A stretch of 5,589 bases of DNA from Clostridium sp. CAG:575 (lineage in GTDB: Bacteria > Bacillota > Clostridia > TANB77 > CAG-508), in the NCBI GenBank assembly GCA_000435535.1, contig FR884502.1:2090-7678 (forward strand), written 5' to 3'. A program made the translations under genes and the position numbers. Shown here piece by piece: positions 1 to 5,589 of the stretch (positions within the stretch are counted from its first letter, which is position 1; each line of letters begins with the position of its first letter). The notes under the pieces are model-generated. The model saw only the letters and a program-made list of their open reading frames with translations, ran no database searches and was not told where the DNA came from.

Positions 1-1
1 T

Positions 2-1480
2 GATATTTCAATAGCTGCATATATTTTGAATCCAACAGATAATAAATTAAAATTGGAGAATTTAACGGAAAATTATTTAGATTTAGATATAAACGAGTTA
101 CTAGGAAAAGAGAGTGAAAAAAATCAAGAACAAATTAACTTATTTGACACAATAGATAATAATAAAAATGATGAACAAGATGAAAAGAAATATACATTAT
201 ATTCATATTTGATTGAAAAAATACAAGAAGTAACTAAGAAAAAATTAGAAGAAATTAATGCATTGGAATTATTTGAACAAATAGATATGCCAACAGTTAC
301 AGTATTAGCTGATATGCAATGGAATGGTATGTATGCAGATGAACAGGAATTAAATCAATTTGGAAATAAATTGAAAGAACAGTTAGATGTAAAAACAAAG
401 ATAATTTATGAGATGGCTGGAGAAGAATTTAATATTAATTCAACAAAACAATTAGGAGAAGTTCTATTTGAAAAACTTAAATTACCAGTTATCAAAAAAA
501 CAAAAAGTGGATATTCAACAGATGTAGATGTTTTAGAAAAACTAAAATTAGAACATCCAATAATTGCAGAAATATTAGATTATAGACAATTGATGAAATT
601 GAATTCAACATATGTAGAAGGATTAAAACCATATATAAATCCAAAAACAAAAAGAATCCATTCATTTTTCCATCAAACTATAACAGCAACTGGTAGAATA
701 AGTTCAACAGAACCAAATTTGCAAAACATTCCAACAAGATTTGAATTAGGAAAACAAGTAAGAAAGATATTTAAACCTGAAGAAGGAAAAGTATATATAG
801 ATGCAGATTATTCACAAATTGAATTACGTGTATTAGCACATATGTCAGAAGATGAACATATGATACAAGCATTTAAAGAAGGACAAGATATTCATAGACA
901 AGCAGCATCAAAAGTATTTAAAACACCAATGGAAGAAGTAACAAAAGAACAAAGAAGTAATGCAAAAGCTGTAAATTTTGGTATAGTATATGGAATAAGT
1001 GATTTTGGATTAGGAGAGCAGCTAGGAATTTCGAGAAAACAAGCTAAAAAATATATTGAGGAATATTTAACAGAATACAAAGGAATAAAAATGTTTATGG
1101 ATAACATGACAGAAAAGGCAAAAGAAACAGGATATGTAGAAACATTATTTCATAGAAGAAGATATATTCCAGAACTAAAATCTAATAATTATATGGTAAG
1201 ACAATTTGGAATGAGAGCAGCAATGAATACACCAATACAAGGAACAGCTGCAGATATAATGAAAATTGCAATGATACATGTATACCAAGAATTACAAAAA
1301 AGAAAGTTATCATCAAAAATAGTATTACAAGTGCATGATGAAATGATGATAGAAGCACCAGTACAAGAAGCAGAAGAAGTTAAAATTATAATAAAAGAAC
1401 AAATGGAAAATGCAATAACATTAAAAATACCATTAATAGCAGAAGTATCAGAAGCACAAAACTGGTATGAATGTAAATAA
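2..1480 (+). CDS. polA: DNA polymerase I, C-terminal part (5' end cut by window edge)
   Basis: Family A DNA polymerase, which fills gaps during Okazaki-fragment maturation and excision repair. The reading frame is open from base 2, so the TTG at 26 is an internal Leu codon and not a start; 492 residues are visible, numbered here from base 2. All polymerase signatures are present: the template-binding segment TATGRISSTEPNLQNIP; motif A DADYSQIELR with catalytic Asp269; motif B RSNAKAVNFGIVYG with Lys322, Phe326 and Tyr330; and motif C QVHDE with Asp446 and Glu447. Phe326 is the usual bacterial residue at the position that affects dideoxynucleotide discrimination. The first visible residues, DISIAAYILNP, align with the E. 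coli segment around exonuclease Asp424. Further on, the Tyr497-x3-Asp501 exonuclease motif reads YTLYS (residues 64-68), so its Asp is lost and proofreading is probably inactive. The 5' nuclease domain, if present, lies outside the window. Family identity is certain by motif; exonuclease loss is inference. Confidence 0.97.
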   Translation, partial: DISIAAYILNPTDNKLKLENLTENYLDLDINELLGKESEKNQEQINLFDTIDNNKNDEQDEKKYTLYSYLIEKIQEVTKKKLEEINALELFEQIDMPTVTVLADMQWNGMYADEQELNQFGNKLKEQLDVKTKIIYEMAGEEFNINSTKQLGEVLFEKLKLPVIKKTKSGYSTDVDVLEKLKLEHPIIAEILDYRQLMKLNSTYVEGLKPYINPKTKRIHSFFHQTITATGRISSTEPNLQNIPTRFELGKQVRKIFKPEEGKVYIDADYSQIELRVLAHMSEDEHMIQAFKEGQDIHRQAASKVFKTPMEEVTKEQRSNAKAVNFGIVYGISDFGLGEQLGISRKQAKKYIEEYLTEYKGIKMFMDNMTEKAKETGYVETLFHRRRYIPELKSNNYMVRQFGMRAAMNTPIQGTAADIMKIAMIHVYQELQKRKLSSKIVLQVHDEMMIEAPVQEAEEVKIIIKEQMENAITLKIPLIAEVSEAQNWYECK

Positions 1481-1571
1481 TGTCCCAGAGGGACGGTTCT
1501 TGTGGGACTTTTTTGTCCCACAGTGACAGAGGTTAGTTTTTATATTCCATAAAGATCGTCCCTTTGGGACA
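1481..1571 (+). repeat. GTCCC/GGGAC inverted-repeat element (MITE-like or structured RNA)
   Basis: The element begins on the base after the polA stop codon. Arms 1481-1507 and 1545-1571 pair over 27 positions; read as + strand RNA I count 21 Watson-Crick pairs, 5 G.U wobbles and 1 mismatch (C1499/A1553). It holds six GTCCC or GGGAC cores at 1482, 1490, 1504, 1515, 1558 and 1566, and small 5-bp hairpins can also form inside each arm (1482-1494 and 1558-1570). It is much richer in G and C than its surroundings. The left arm (GAGGGACGGTTCT then GTGGGAC) matches, from memory, a repetitive intergenic sequence seen in many clostridial genomes; I could not check this. No transposase gene is present, so if it is mobile it is non-autonomous. 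It could also affect expression or mRNA processing between polA and the transglycosylase gene. Confidence 0.8.
1501..1522 (+). other. Perfect 8-bp hairpin inside the repeat element
   Basis: TGTGGGAC (1501-1508) and GTCCCACA (1515-1522) are exact reverse complements around a six-T loop. The left half of this hairpin is also part of the long 27-bp stem (1481-1507 with 1545-1571), so the two folds compete for the same bases. It is not a standard intrinsic terminator, because the T run is in the loop rather than straight after the stem. Confidence 0.75.
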
Positions 1572-1573
1572 AA

Positions 1574-1580
1574 AAGGAGG
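1574..1580 (+). promoter_or_regulatory. Strong Shine-Dalgarno for the transglycosylase gene
   Basis: AAGGAGG lies 9 bases before the ATG at 1590, which supports that start over the in-frame ATGs at 1602 and 1608. It begins two bases after the right arm of the repeat ends. GGAC (1567-1570) and GTCC (1584-1587) could also form a 4-bp stem with this site in the loop, so the repeat may influence access to it. Confidence 0.8.
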
Positions 1581-1589
1581 AAAGTCCAT

Positions 1590-2186
1590 ATGTATATAAA
1601 TATGAAGATGAATATAGAAAGAAAAAAAGCAATGACAATTATAGGAATAGTAATGTTTGCTTTAACTTTAATTATTATTTTTTGCACAAGTGGTGTGACA
1701 AGGGTGGCTTATAGATTGGTATATAAGAAAGAATATTCTGAATATGTAGAAAAATATTCAAAAAAATATAATGTGGATGAAAGCTTAGTTTATGCTGTGA
1801 TGAAAGTAGAAAGCAATTTTAATGTAAATGCAGAATCTGGAAAAGGTGCAGTTGGTTTAATGCAGTTAATGCAAACTACGGCAAAAGATATTGTAAAACA
1901 GACTGATATTAAAATGGAAAATAGAAATATAAAAGAAGTTTTGCTAGATCCAGAATCAAATATAAATATTGGTGCTAAATATCTATCAATATTGCTTAAG
2001 AAATATAAAAATGTTGAACTTGCAATTACTGCATATAATGCCGGAATTGGGACTGTAGACAATTGGGTGGAAAAAGGAATATTAAAGGATGATGGCTCTG
2101 ATGTAGAAAATATTCCATATTTAGAGACAAATACTTATGTAAGAAGAATTTTAAGAGATTATAAAATTTATGAAAATATATATTAG
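1590..2186 (+). CDS. Membrane-anchored lytic transglycosylase (SLT domain, GH23 type)
   Basis: A 198-residue enzyme expected to cleave the MurNAc-GlcNAc bond of peptidoglycan non-hydrolytically, leaving 1,6-anhydro-MurNAc ends. Residues 1-14 are basic, followed by a hydrophobic segment (about 15-34) that serves as an uncleaved anchor or signal sequence, placing the catalytic domain outside the membrane. From about residue 48 the SLT fold shows its motifs in order: VMKVESNF with catalytic Glu74, GAVGLMQLM (86-94), DPESNINIGAKYL (120-132) and AYNAG (148-152). The C-terminal YVRRILRDYKIY is also typical. The length suits the short single-domain clostridial and bacillar group, with no LysM or other wall-binding domain. 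The start at 1590 is chosen for its SD spacing. The stop is 18 bases before the racemase start, so the two genes are probably co-transcribed. In Clostridium genomes, as I recall, a similar gene sits after polA and coaE; here coaE is not between them. The exact cellular role (growth, sporulation or germination) cannot be told from sequence. Confidence 0.93.
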   Translation: MYINMKMNIERKKAMTIIGIVMFALTLIIIFCTSGVTRVAYRLVYKKEYSEYVEKYSKKYNVDESLVYAVMKVESNFNVNAESGKGAVGLMQLMQTTAKDIVKQTDIKMENRNIKEVLLDPESNINIGAKYLSILLKKYKNVELAITAYNAGIGTVDNWVEKGILKDDGSDVENIPYLETNTYVRRILRDYKIYENIY

Positions 2187-2190
2187 ATGC

Positions 2191-2196
2191 AGGAAG
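2191..2196 (+). promoter_or_regulatory. Shine-Dalgarno that fixes the racemase start
   Basis: AGGAAG, in the context AGGAAGTGA, lies 8 bases before the ATG at 2205. An earlier in-frame ATG at 2187 would place this site inside the coding region and has no SD of its own at good spacing, since upstream there is only the AT-rich end of the transglycosylase gene. The start is therefore taken as 2205. Confidence 0.7.
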
Positions 2197-2204
2197 TGAT
2201 TTTA

Positions 2205-3266
2205 ATGTACAGAAATACATATGTACAAATAGATTTACAAAATATAAAAGAAAATGTACAGAAAATTATAAAGAAATATTCTAACTATAAATATTACTTT
2301 GGAGTAGTAAAAGCAGACTGTTATGGACATGATGATGTAAAAACTGTAAAAGCAATTATAGATGGAGGATGTAATTATTTATGTGTTGCAACTTTAGAAG
2401 AAGCGCTAGAAATTAGAAAAAAAATAGAAGATATACCAATATTGTGCTTAGGAGTAATTTTGAAAGATTATATTGATATATGTAAAACGAAAAATATAAC
2501 AGTTACAATTCCATCATTAGAATATGTAAAAAAATTAAAAAATGAAAATATAGAAAATCTAAAAGTACATATAAAAATTAATACTGGAATGAATAGATTA
2601 GGAATAAAGGAAAGTGAAGAATTAAAAGAAGTATATAAAATATTAGAAAAAAAGAAAGCTAATATAGAAGGAATATATACTCACATTTATGAAGCTAACA
2701 ATAAACAAAAATATGATATACAAATAGAAAAATTTGAAGAATTACTAGAAAATATCCCTAAGGAAAGAATACCAATTATACATACATTTGCTAGTGAGGC
2801 AATGAGCAATTACAATAAAATCGATGATGTAAATGGATGTAGGCTTGGAATTATAATGTATGGTTTTACAGAAAATAAAGAGTTGAATTTAAAATCAACA
2901 TTTTCATTAAAAAGTCAAGTTATACAAATTAATAATTTAAAACCTGGGGAAACTGTTGGATATAATGGTAAATATATTGCAAAAGAGAATGAAAAAATAG
3001 CAGTTGTTTCAATAGGATATGCTGATGGAATTTTGAGAAAAAATACGGGAAGAACAGTTTTTATAAATGAAAAAGAATATAAGATAGTTGGAAATATATG
3101 TATGGATATGTTATTTGTCAAAATAGATGATACTGTGAAACTTTATGATACAGTTGAGATATTAAAGGATATAGAACATATAGAAAGTGTGGCTAAATAT
3201 TTAGATACAATTCCATATGAAGTTATGTGTTCAATAGGAAAAAGAGTTCCTAGAAAATATATTTAA
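2205..3266 (+). CDS. alr: Alanine racemase family enzyme (PLP-dependent, fold type III)
   Basis: A 353-residue cytoplasmic enzyme that probably interconverts L- and D-alanine for the peptidoglycan stem peptide. The N-terminal barrel carries VVKADCYGHD with the PLP lysine Lys36, NTGMNRLGI with Arg131, THIYE with His160, and CRLGIIMYG with Arg213. The C-terminal domain carries GYNGKY with Tyr253, the second catalytic base (Tyr265 in Geobacillus Alr), SIGYADG, NICMD with Met300, and a closing IGKRVPRKY. Both catalytic residues are therefore present and the length is close to a normal Alr. Several neighbouring positions are unusual. The usual KANAYGHG is KADCYGHD. The HxxNS motif is HTFAS, with Ala196 replacing Asn203. 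Lys346 stands where the Geobacillus enzyme has Tyr354 at the substrate entrance. The membrane domain of VanT serine racemases is absent. Alanine is the default substrate, but serine or another amino acid cannot be excluded. Close coupling to the transglycosylase gene fits a cell-wall role. The fold and family are secure; the substrate is inferred. Confidence 0.93.
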   Translation: MYRNTYVQIDLQNIKENVQKIIKKYSNYKYYFGVVKADCYGHDDVKTVKAIIDGGCNYLCVATLEEALEIRKKIEDIPILCLGVILKDYIDICKTKNITVTIPSLEYVKKLKNENIENLKVHIKINTGMNRLGIKESEELKEVYKILEKKKANIEGIYTHIYEANNKQKYDIQIEKFEELLENIPKERIPIIHTFASEAMSNYNKIDDVNGCRLGIIMYGFTENKELNLKSTFSLKSQVIQINNLKPGETVGYNGKYIAKENEKIAVVSIGYADGILRKNTGRTVFINEKEYKIVGNICMDMLFVKIDDTVKLYDTVEILKDIEHIESVAKYLDTIPYEVMCSIGKRVPRKYI

Positions 3267-3412
3267 GTTGTTACAATTTAGAGCTTATACAAATAAAAAT
3301 CAGATTAGATAGAATATATTGATAAATTCATATAATATAATAACAAAAAACACTAGACAAATAACGAAAAATGCAATAAAATAGTAAAGAATTAAAAAAG
3401 GAGAAAACAATA
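3267..3412 (+). promoter_or_regulatory. AT-rich gap with possible -10 boxes for the TPR gene
   Basis: This 146-base non-coding gap probably holds the promoter of the TPR gene. Two overlapping TATAAT hexamers occur at 3331-3336 and 3336-3341, but no good -35 hexamer lies 16-18 bases upstream; the TTGATA at 3319-3324 is too close. In such AT-rich DNA a TATAAT match is weak evidence. I saw no GC stem followed by a T run after the racemase stop, so read-through from upstream remains possible. Confidence 0.3.
3398..3403 (+). promoter_or_regulatory. Shine-Dalgarno for the TPR gene
   Basis: AAGGAG is followed by 9 bases and then the ATG at 3413, which supports that start. Confidence 0.7.
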
Positions 3413-4648
3413 ATGATAGAACAATTACTATTTACAATAATTGCATTTGGACTATTTGTCTACATTTTTTTTAAGATGATTCAAAAAAATGATACAAACT
3501 ATATATTTATATTGATATTACAGACAATTGGAATACTATTAAATTTTATAGAAGTATTAGCAAAAATAGAATTAAATATAGTTTTTATTATATTAAAGTA
3601 TATTTTAGCCATTTTAGTACCAATATCTGTATGGTGTTTAGATAGAAAAGGAATTCCATTAATACAAGTACTAAATGTAGTAAAAGCTAAAATTTATTTA
3701 AAATTAGGAAATAATAAAAAAGCTAAAGAACAATTAATAGCTTTGGTAACAAAGTATCCTGAAAACTATATTGGGCATAAAATGTTAGCAGAAATATATG
3801 AACTAGAAGGCGGAATGAGAAAAGCAATAGATGAATATGTTCAAGCAATAGATATTGATAAAAAAGATTATAATTCATATTATAGAGTAGCTGAATTATT
3901 AACAGATTTAGACAAAGAGCAAGAAGCAACAGAAATGCTACTTAATTTATTGAACAAAAAACCAGAATATGAAAAAGCAAGTCTTTTGTTAGGAGAACTT
4001 TTAATAAAAAATGAAATGTATAAAGAAGCAGCAAATATATATCAAGAGGCCTTAAGGTATAATCCAACAAGTTATGAAATGAATTATAATTTAGGAATTG
4101 CATATACAATGTTAAATGATTTTCAAAATGCAAAAATATGTTATGAAAAAGCAGCAGAATTAAATTCTTTAGCATATAATGCAAAATATTCTTTAGCAGA
4201 AATAGCTTTAATTTATAAAGAACTTGAAGAAGCTGAAAAATATTTTATGCAAGCAATTGATGAAGATGAATTAGCAGCAGACAGTTATTTTGAACTATCA
4301 AAAATAGAAATGATTAGAGGAAATAATGATAAAGCAATTCAATTTGCTAATATTGCAATTGACGTTGATGCTAAAAAAATAGTACCTAAAATAAAAAAAG
4401 ATCCTATATTTATTCCTATTTTGGCAAAAATATCAATGCCATTTAACTTAGAACAAAATATACAAGAAAACGAAGAAAAACATTTACAAGAAATAGAGAT
4501 AAAATCTAAAGAACACTTAGAAAGAATGTTTGAAATTACAAGAAATTTAAGTTATGATGACATAAGACTATTAAAAAATGACACAAATAATAAATCAACA
4601 AGAAACGAAAAAGAAAATCAATATGAAGATAAAGAAAGACAAGACTAA
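3413..4648 (+). CDS. Membrane-anchored tetratricopeptide-repeat protein, function unknown
   Basis: A 411-residue protein in three parts. The N-terminus has three hydrophobic segments (about residues 3-23, 30-48 and 54-75) with only short polar loops. From about residue 86 to 323 come roughly seven 34-residue tetratricopeptide repeats, recognisable by recurring patterns such as LGNNKKAKEQL, EGGMRKAIDEY, NEMYKEAANIYQEAL, NDFQNAKICYEKAAEL, YKELEEAEKYFMQAI and RGNNDKAIQFANIAI. The short block KKDPIFIPIL (328-337) ends the repeat array. The last 65 or so residues are highly charged, probably helical and then disordered, ending in Lys/Asn/Glu/Asp-rich sequence. TPR arrays bind other proteins, so this looks like a membrane-tethered scaffold, and no catalytic motif is visible. 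With a short N-terminus and a Lys/Arg-bearing stretch after the third segment (DRKG, 77-80), the repeats are probably cytoplasmic. It lies between a cell-wall gene pair and a sporulation gene, separated from both by gaps, so context does not assign a function. Confidence 0.9.
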   Translation: MIEQLLFTIIAFGLFVYIFFKMIQKNDTNYIFILILQTIGILLNFIEVLAKIELNIVFIILKYILAILVPISVWCLDRKGIPLIQVLNVVKAKIYLKLGNNKKAKEQLIALVTKYPENYIGHKMLAEIYELEGGMRKAIDEYVQAIDIDKKDYNSYYRVAELLTDLDKEQEATEMLLNLLNKKPEYEKASLLLGELLIKNEMYKEAANIYQEALRYNPTSYEMNYNLGIAYTMLNDFQNAKICYEKAAELNSLAYNAKYSLAEIALIYKELEEAEKYFMQAIDEDELAADSYFELSKIEMIRGNNDKAIQFANIAIDVDAKKIVPKIKKDPIFIPILAKISMPFNLEQNIQENEEKHLQEIEIKSKEHLERMFEITRNLSYDDIRLLKNDTNNKSTRNEKENQYEDKERQD

Positions 4649-4834
4649 CAAAATTTAAAATTTGACTCATAAAAAAATAAAAAATAAATATACTATAAGA
4701 AAGTGTATATAAATTTAGATATATAACTATGTAGTGTAATAAAAAAATATAGTATTCTAAGTAAAAATATTATAATATAGTTAATAAATTATTATGCTAT
4801 AAAACTTTTAAAAGTTATAGAAAGAGTTGATTTT
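4649..4834 (+). promoter_or_regulatory. AT-rich gap upstream of dpaA with a candidate extended -10
   Basis: This 186-base gap is almost wholly A and T. The best promoter-like element is TGCTATAAA (4795-4803), an extended -10 that would start transcription near 4810, about 25 bases before dpaA; no convincing -35 accompanies it. A TTGACT (4662-4667) and TATACT (4689-4694) pair is 21 bases apart, too wide for a normal sigma-A promoter. I found no clean sigma-K match (AC, then CATAnnnTA), although dpaA homologues are mother-cell sporulation genes. There is no terminator-like GC stem after the TPR stop codon. Confidence 0.3.
4797..4820 (+). repeat. Palindrome at the candidate dpaA start site (possible operator)
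   Basis: AACTTTTAAAAGTT (4803-4816) is an exact 14-base palindrome. The match continues outwards to CTATA (4797-4801) and TATAG (4816-4820) if a two-base bulge is allowed. It overlaps the candidate transcription start and ends just before the AAAGAG Shine-Dalgarno-like site (4821-4826). It could be a repressor site or a weak RNA hairpin, but chance is plausible in DNA this rich in A and T. Confidence 0.35.
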
Positions 4835-5589
4835 ATGAGTACAAATTTTACTATTATTGGTGGAGACTTAAGGATTATTAAATTAGCTAAAATGCTAGCA
4901 AATGACGGAAATAAAGTTTTTACATTTGGAATGGAACAATCTGACGAACTAAAAAAATGTAAAGATATTATTTTTTGTGAAAAACTAACAGAAGCGGTTA
5001 AGCAATCAGAAATTATAATTGGTCCAATACCATTTTCAAGTAATGGAAAAGAAATAAATACACCATTTAGTGAAAGACAAATTTCCATTAGAGAATTTAT
5101 GCACGTTATAAATGCCAAAGTTTTAATAGCTGGAAGTATAACACCAGAAGTATATGAATTAGCTAATGATGAATATATTGAAATAATAGACATTATGAAA
5201 AGGGAAGAATTAGCTGTTTTAAATACTATAGCAACAGCAGAAGGAACAATAGAAATACTTATTGCAAATACAAATAAAATTATTCATGGAAGCAAAATTT
5301 TAATTTTGGGATTCGGAAGAATAGGAAAAGTATTAGCAAGAAAATTAGCAGGATTAACAGCTAAAGTAACATGTGCTGCACGAAAAGATGAAGATTTGGC
5401 ATGGATTAAAGCATATGGCCATATGGAAACAAATATAAATGCAATAGGAGAAAATCTATCAGAATATGATGTTATAATAAATACTGTACCACATTTGGTT
5501 TTGACAGAAGAAAAATTAAAATATGTAAAAGAAGATTGTCTGTTAGTTGACTTAGCGTCAAATCCAGGAGGAATAGACAAAAGGGTAGC
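4835..5589 (+). CDS. dpaA: Dipicolinate synthase subunit A (3' end cut by window edge)
   Basis: With DpaB (SpoVFB), this protein (SpoVFA in Bacillus) makes dipicolinic acid from a tetrahydrodipicolinate-pathway intermediate in the mother cell; the product then loads the spore core with calcium. The frame is open from ATG 4835 to the right edge, giving 251 residues of a family of about 290-300. The N-terminal domain begins TIIGGDLRIIKLAKML (6-21), typical of this subunit. The segment ATAEGTIEILIANTNKIIHG precedes the dinucleotide-binding loop GFGRIG (159-164) in the context KILILGFGRIGKVLARKLA. Further family-like sequence includes VTCAARKDEDLAWI, the NTVPHLVL segment and VDLASNPGGID. An AAAGAG site 8 bases before the ATG is a weak Shine-Dalgarno, and this is the first ATG after an in-frame stop at 4778. 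dpaB is expected just beyond the right edge. The presence of the gene implies a spore-forming host. Confidence 0.95.
   Translation, partial: MSTNFTIIGGDLRIIKLAKMLANDGNKVFTFGMEQSDELKKCKDIIFCEKLTEAVKQSEIIIGPIPFSSNGKEINTPFSERQISIREFMHVINAKVLIAGSITPEVYELANDEYIEIIDIMKREELAVLNTIATAEGTIEILIANTNKIIHGSKILILGFGRIGKVLARKLAGLTAKVTCAARKDEDLAWIKAYGHMETNINAIGENLSEYDVIINTVPHLVLTEEKLKYVKEDCLLVDLASNPGGIDKRV

Noticed and set aside
1189..1521. 110-codon minus-strand open frame over the end of polA and the repeat
   Set aside because: It lies opposite the conserved polymerase motifs, and its sequence is the Ser/Ile/Cys-rich kind produced by reading AT-rich coding DNA backwards. No family features were seen.
1501..1522. 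Intrinsic terminator after polA
   Set aside because: The T run is in the hairpin loop and no U tract follows the stem, so it does not fit a Rho-independent terminator.
1481..1571. CRISPR array or riboswitch
   Set aside because: The GTCCC cores alternate in orientation without regular spacers, so this is not CRISPR. No known riboswitch core was recognised.
1448..1687. 79-codon minus-strand open frame spanning the repeat element
   Set aside because: It has a hydrophobic N-terminal stretch but overlaps the start and anchor of the transglycosylase gene and simply reads through the repeat. No supporting homology or start signal was recognised.
2187..2204. Earlier in-frame ATG for the racemase
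   Set aside because: Using it would bury the good AGGAAG site inside the gene, and the added MQEVIL residues do not belong to the family's usual N-terminus.
4649..4665. Terminator formed by the AAATTT repeats after the TPR stop
   Set aside because: The imperfect palindrome contains almost no G or C and would not form a stable stem.
4648..4676. Sigma-K promoter before dpaA (AC, then CATA at 4668-4671)
   Set aside because: The sequence after CATA lacks the TA at the required place and the AC spacing is two bases too long. The site is also far from the start codon.
4792..5193. 133-codon minus-strand open frame
   Set aside because: It is a shadow of dpaA, whose + strand translation shows clear family motifs over the same bases.

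Overview
The window is very AT-rich, with strong A/T bias at third codon positions and AGA as the usual arginine codon. It carries four closely packed genes and one more cut by the right edge, all on the + strand. The right-edge gene encodes dipicolinate synthase subunit A, which points to an endospore-forming member of the Firmicutes, most likely the class Clostridia. As far as I recall, the classical cluster I Clostridium species (for example C. perfringens) make dipicolinate without this enzyme, so another low-GC clostridial lineage is more likely. The species cannot be named from this window.

Layout. Bases 2-1480 are the C-terminal half of DNA polymerase I (polA), cut by the left edge. 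Immediately after its stop codon lies a 91-base inverted-repeat element (1481-1571) built from six GTCCC/GGGAC cores. The Shine-Dalgarno sequence of the next gene starts two bases after the element ends. That gene (1590-2186) is a small membrane-anchored lytic transglycosylase. It is followed 18 bases later by a PLP-dependent alanine racemase-family enzyme (2205-3266). After an AT-rich 146-base gap comes a membrane-anchored tetratricopeptide-repeat protein of unknown role (3413-4648). A 186-base AT-rich gap with a weak candidate promoter and a palindrome leads to dpaA (4835 to the right edge).

Functional reading. The transglycosylase and racemase are probably co-transcribed and both concern peptidoglycan: one cuts the glycan strand, the other supplies D-amino acid for the stem peptide. 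They probably follow polA in one transcript, because there is no convincing terminator between them and the 27-bp stem lies in the untranslated gap. The TPR gene and dpaA each follow a gap large enough for a promoter, and dpaA would be expected to be sporulation-controlled.

The most unusual item is the element at 1481-1571. Its two 27-base arms pair far better as + strand RNA than as DNA: five of the six non-Watson-Crick positions are G.U, and the pairs they would form in the opposite-strand RNA are A.C mismatches. Secondary points are non-canonical active-site positions in the racemase and a degraded proofreading motif in polA. I saw no complete new defence or mobile system, no CRISPR array, no tRNA or rRNA, and no transposase gene.
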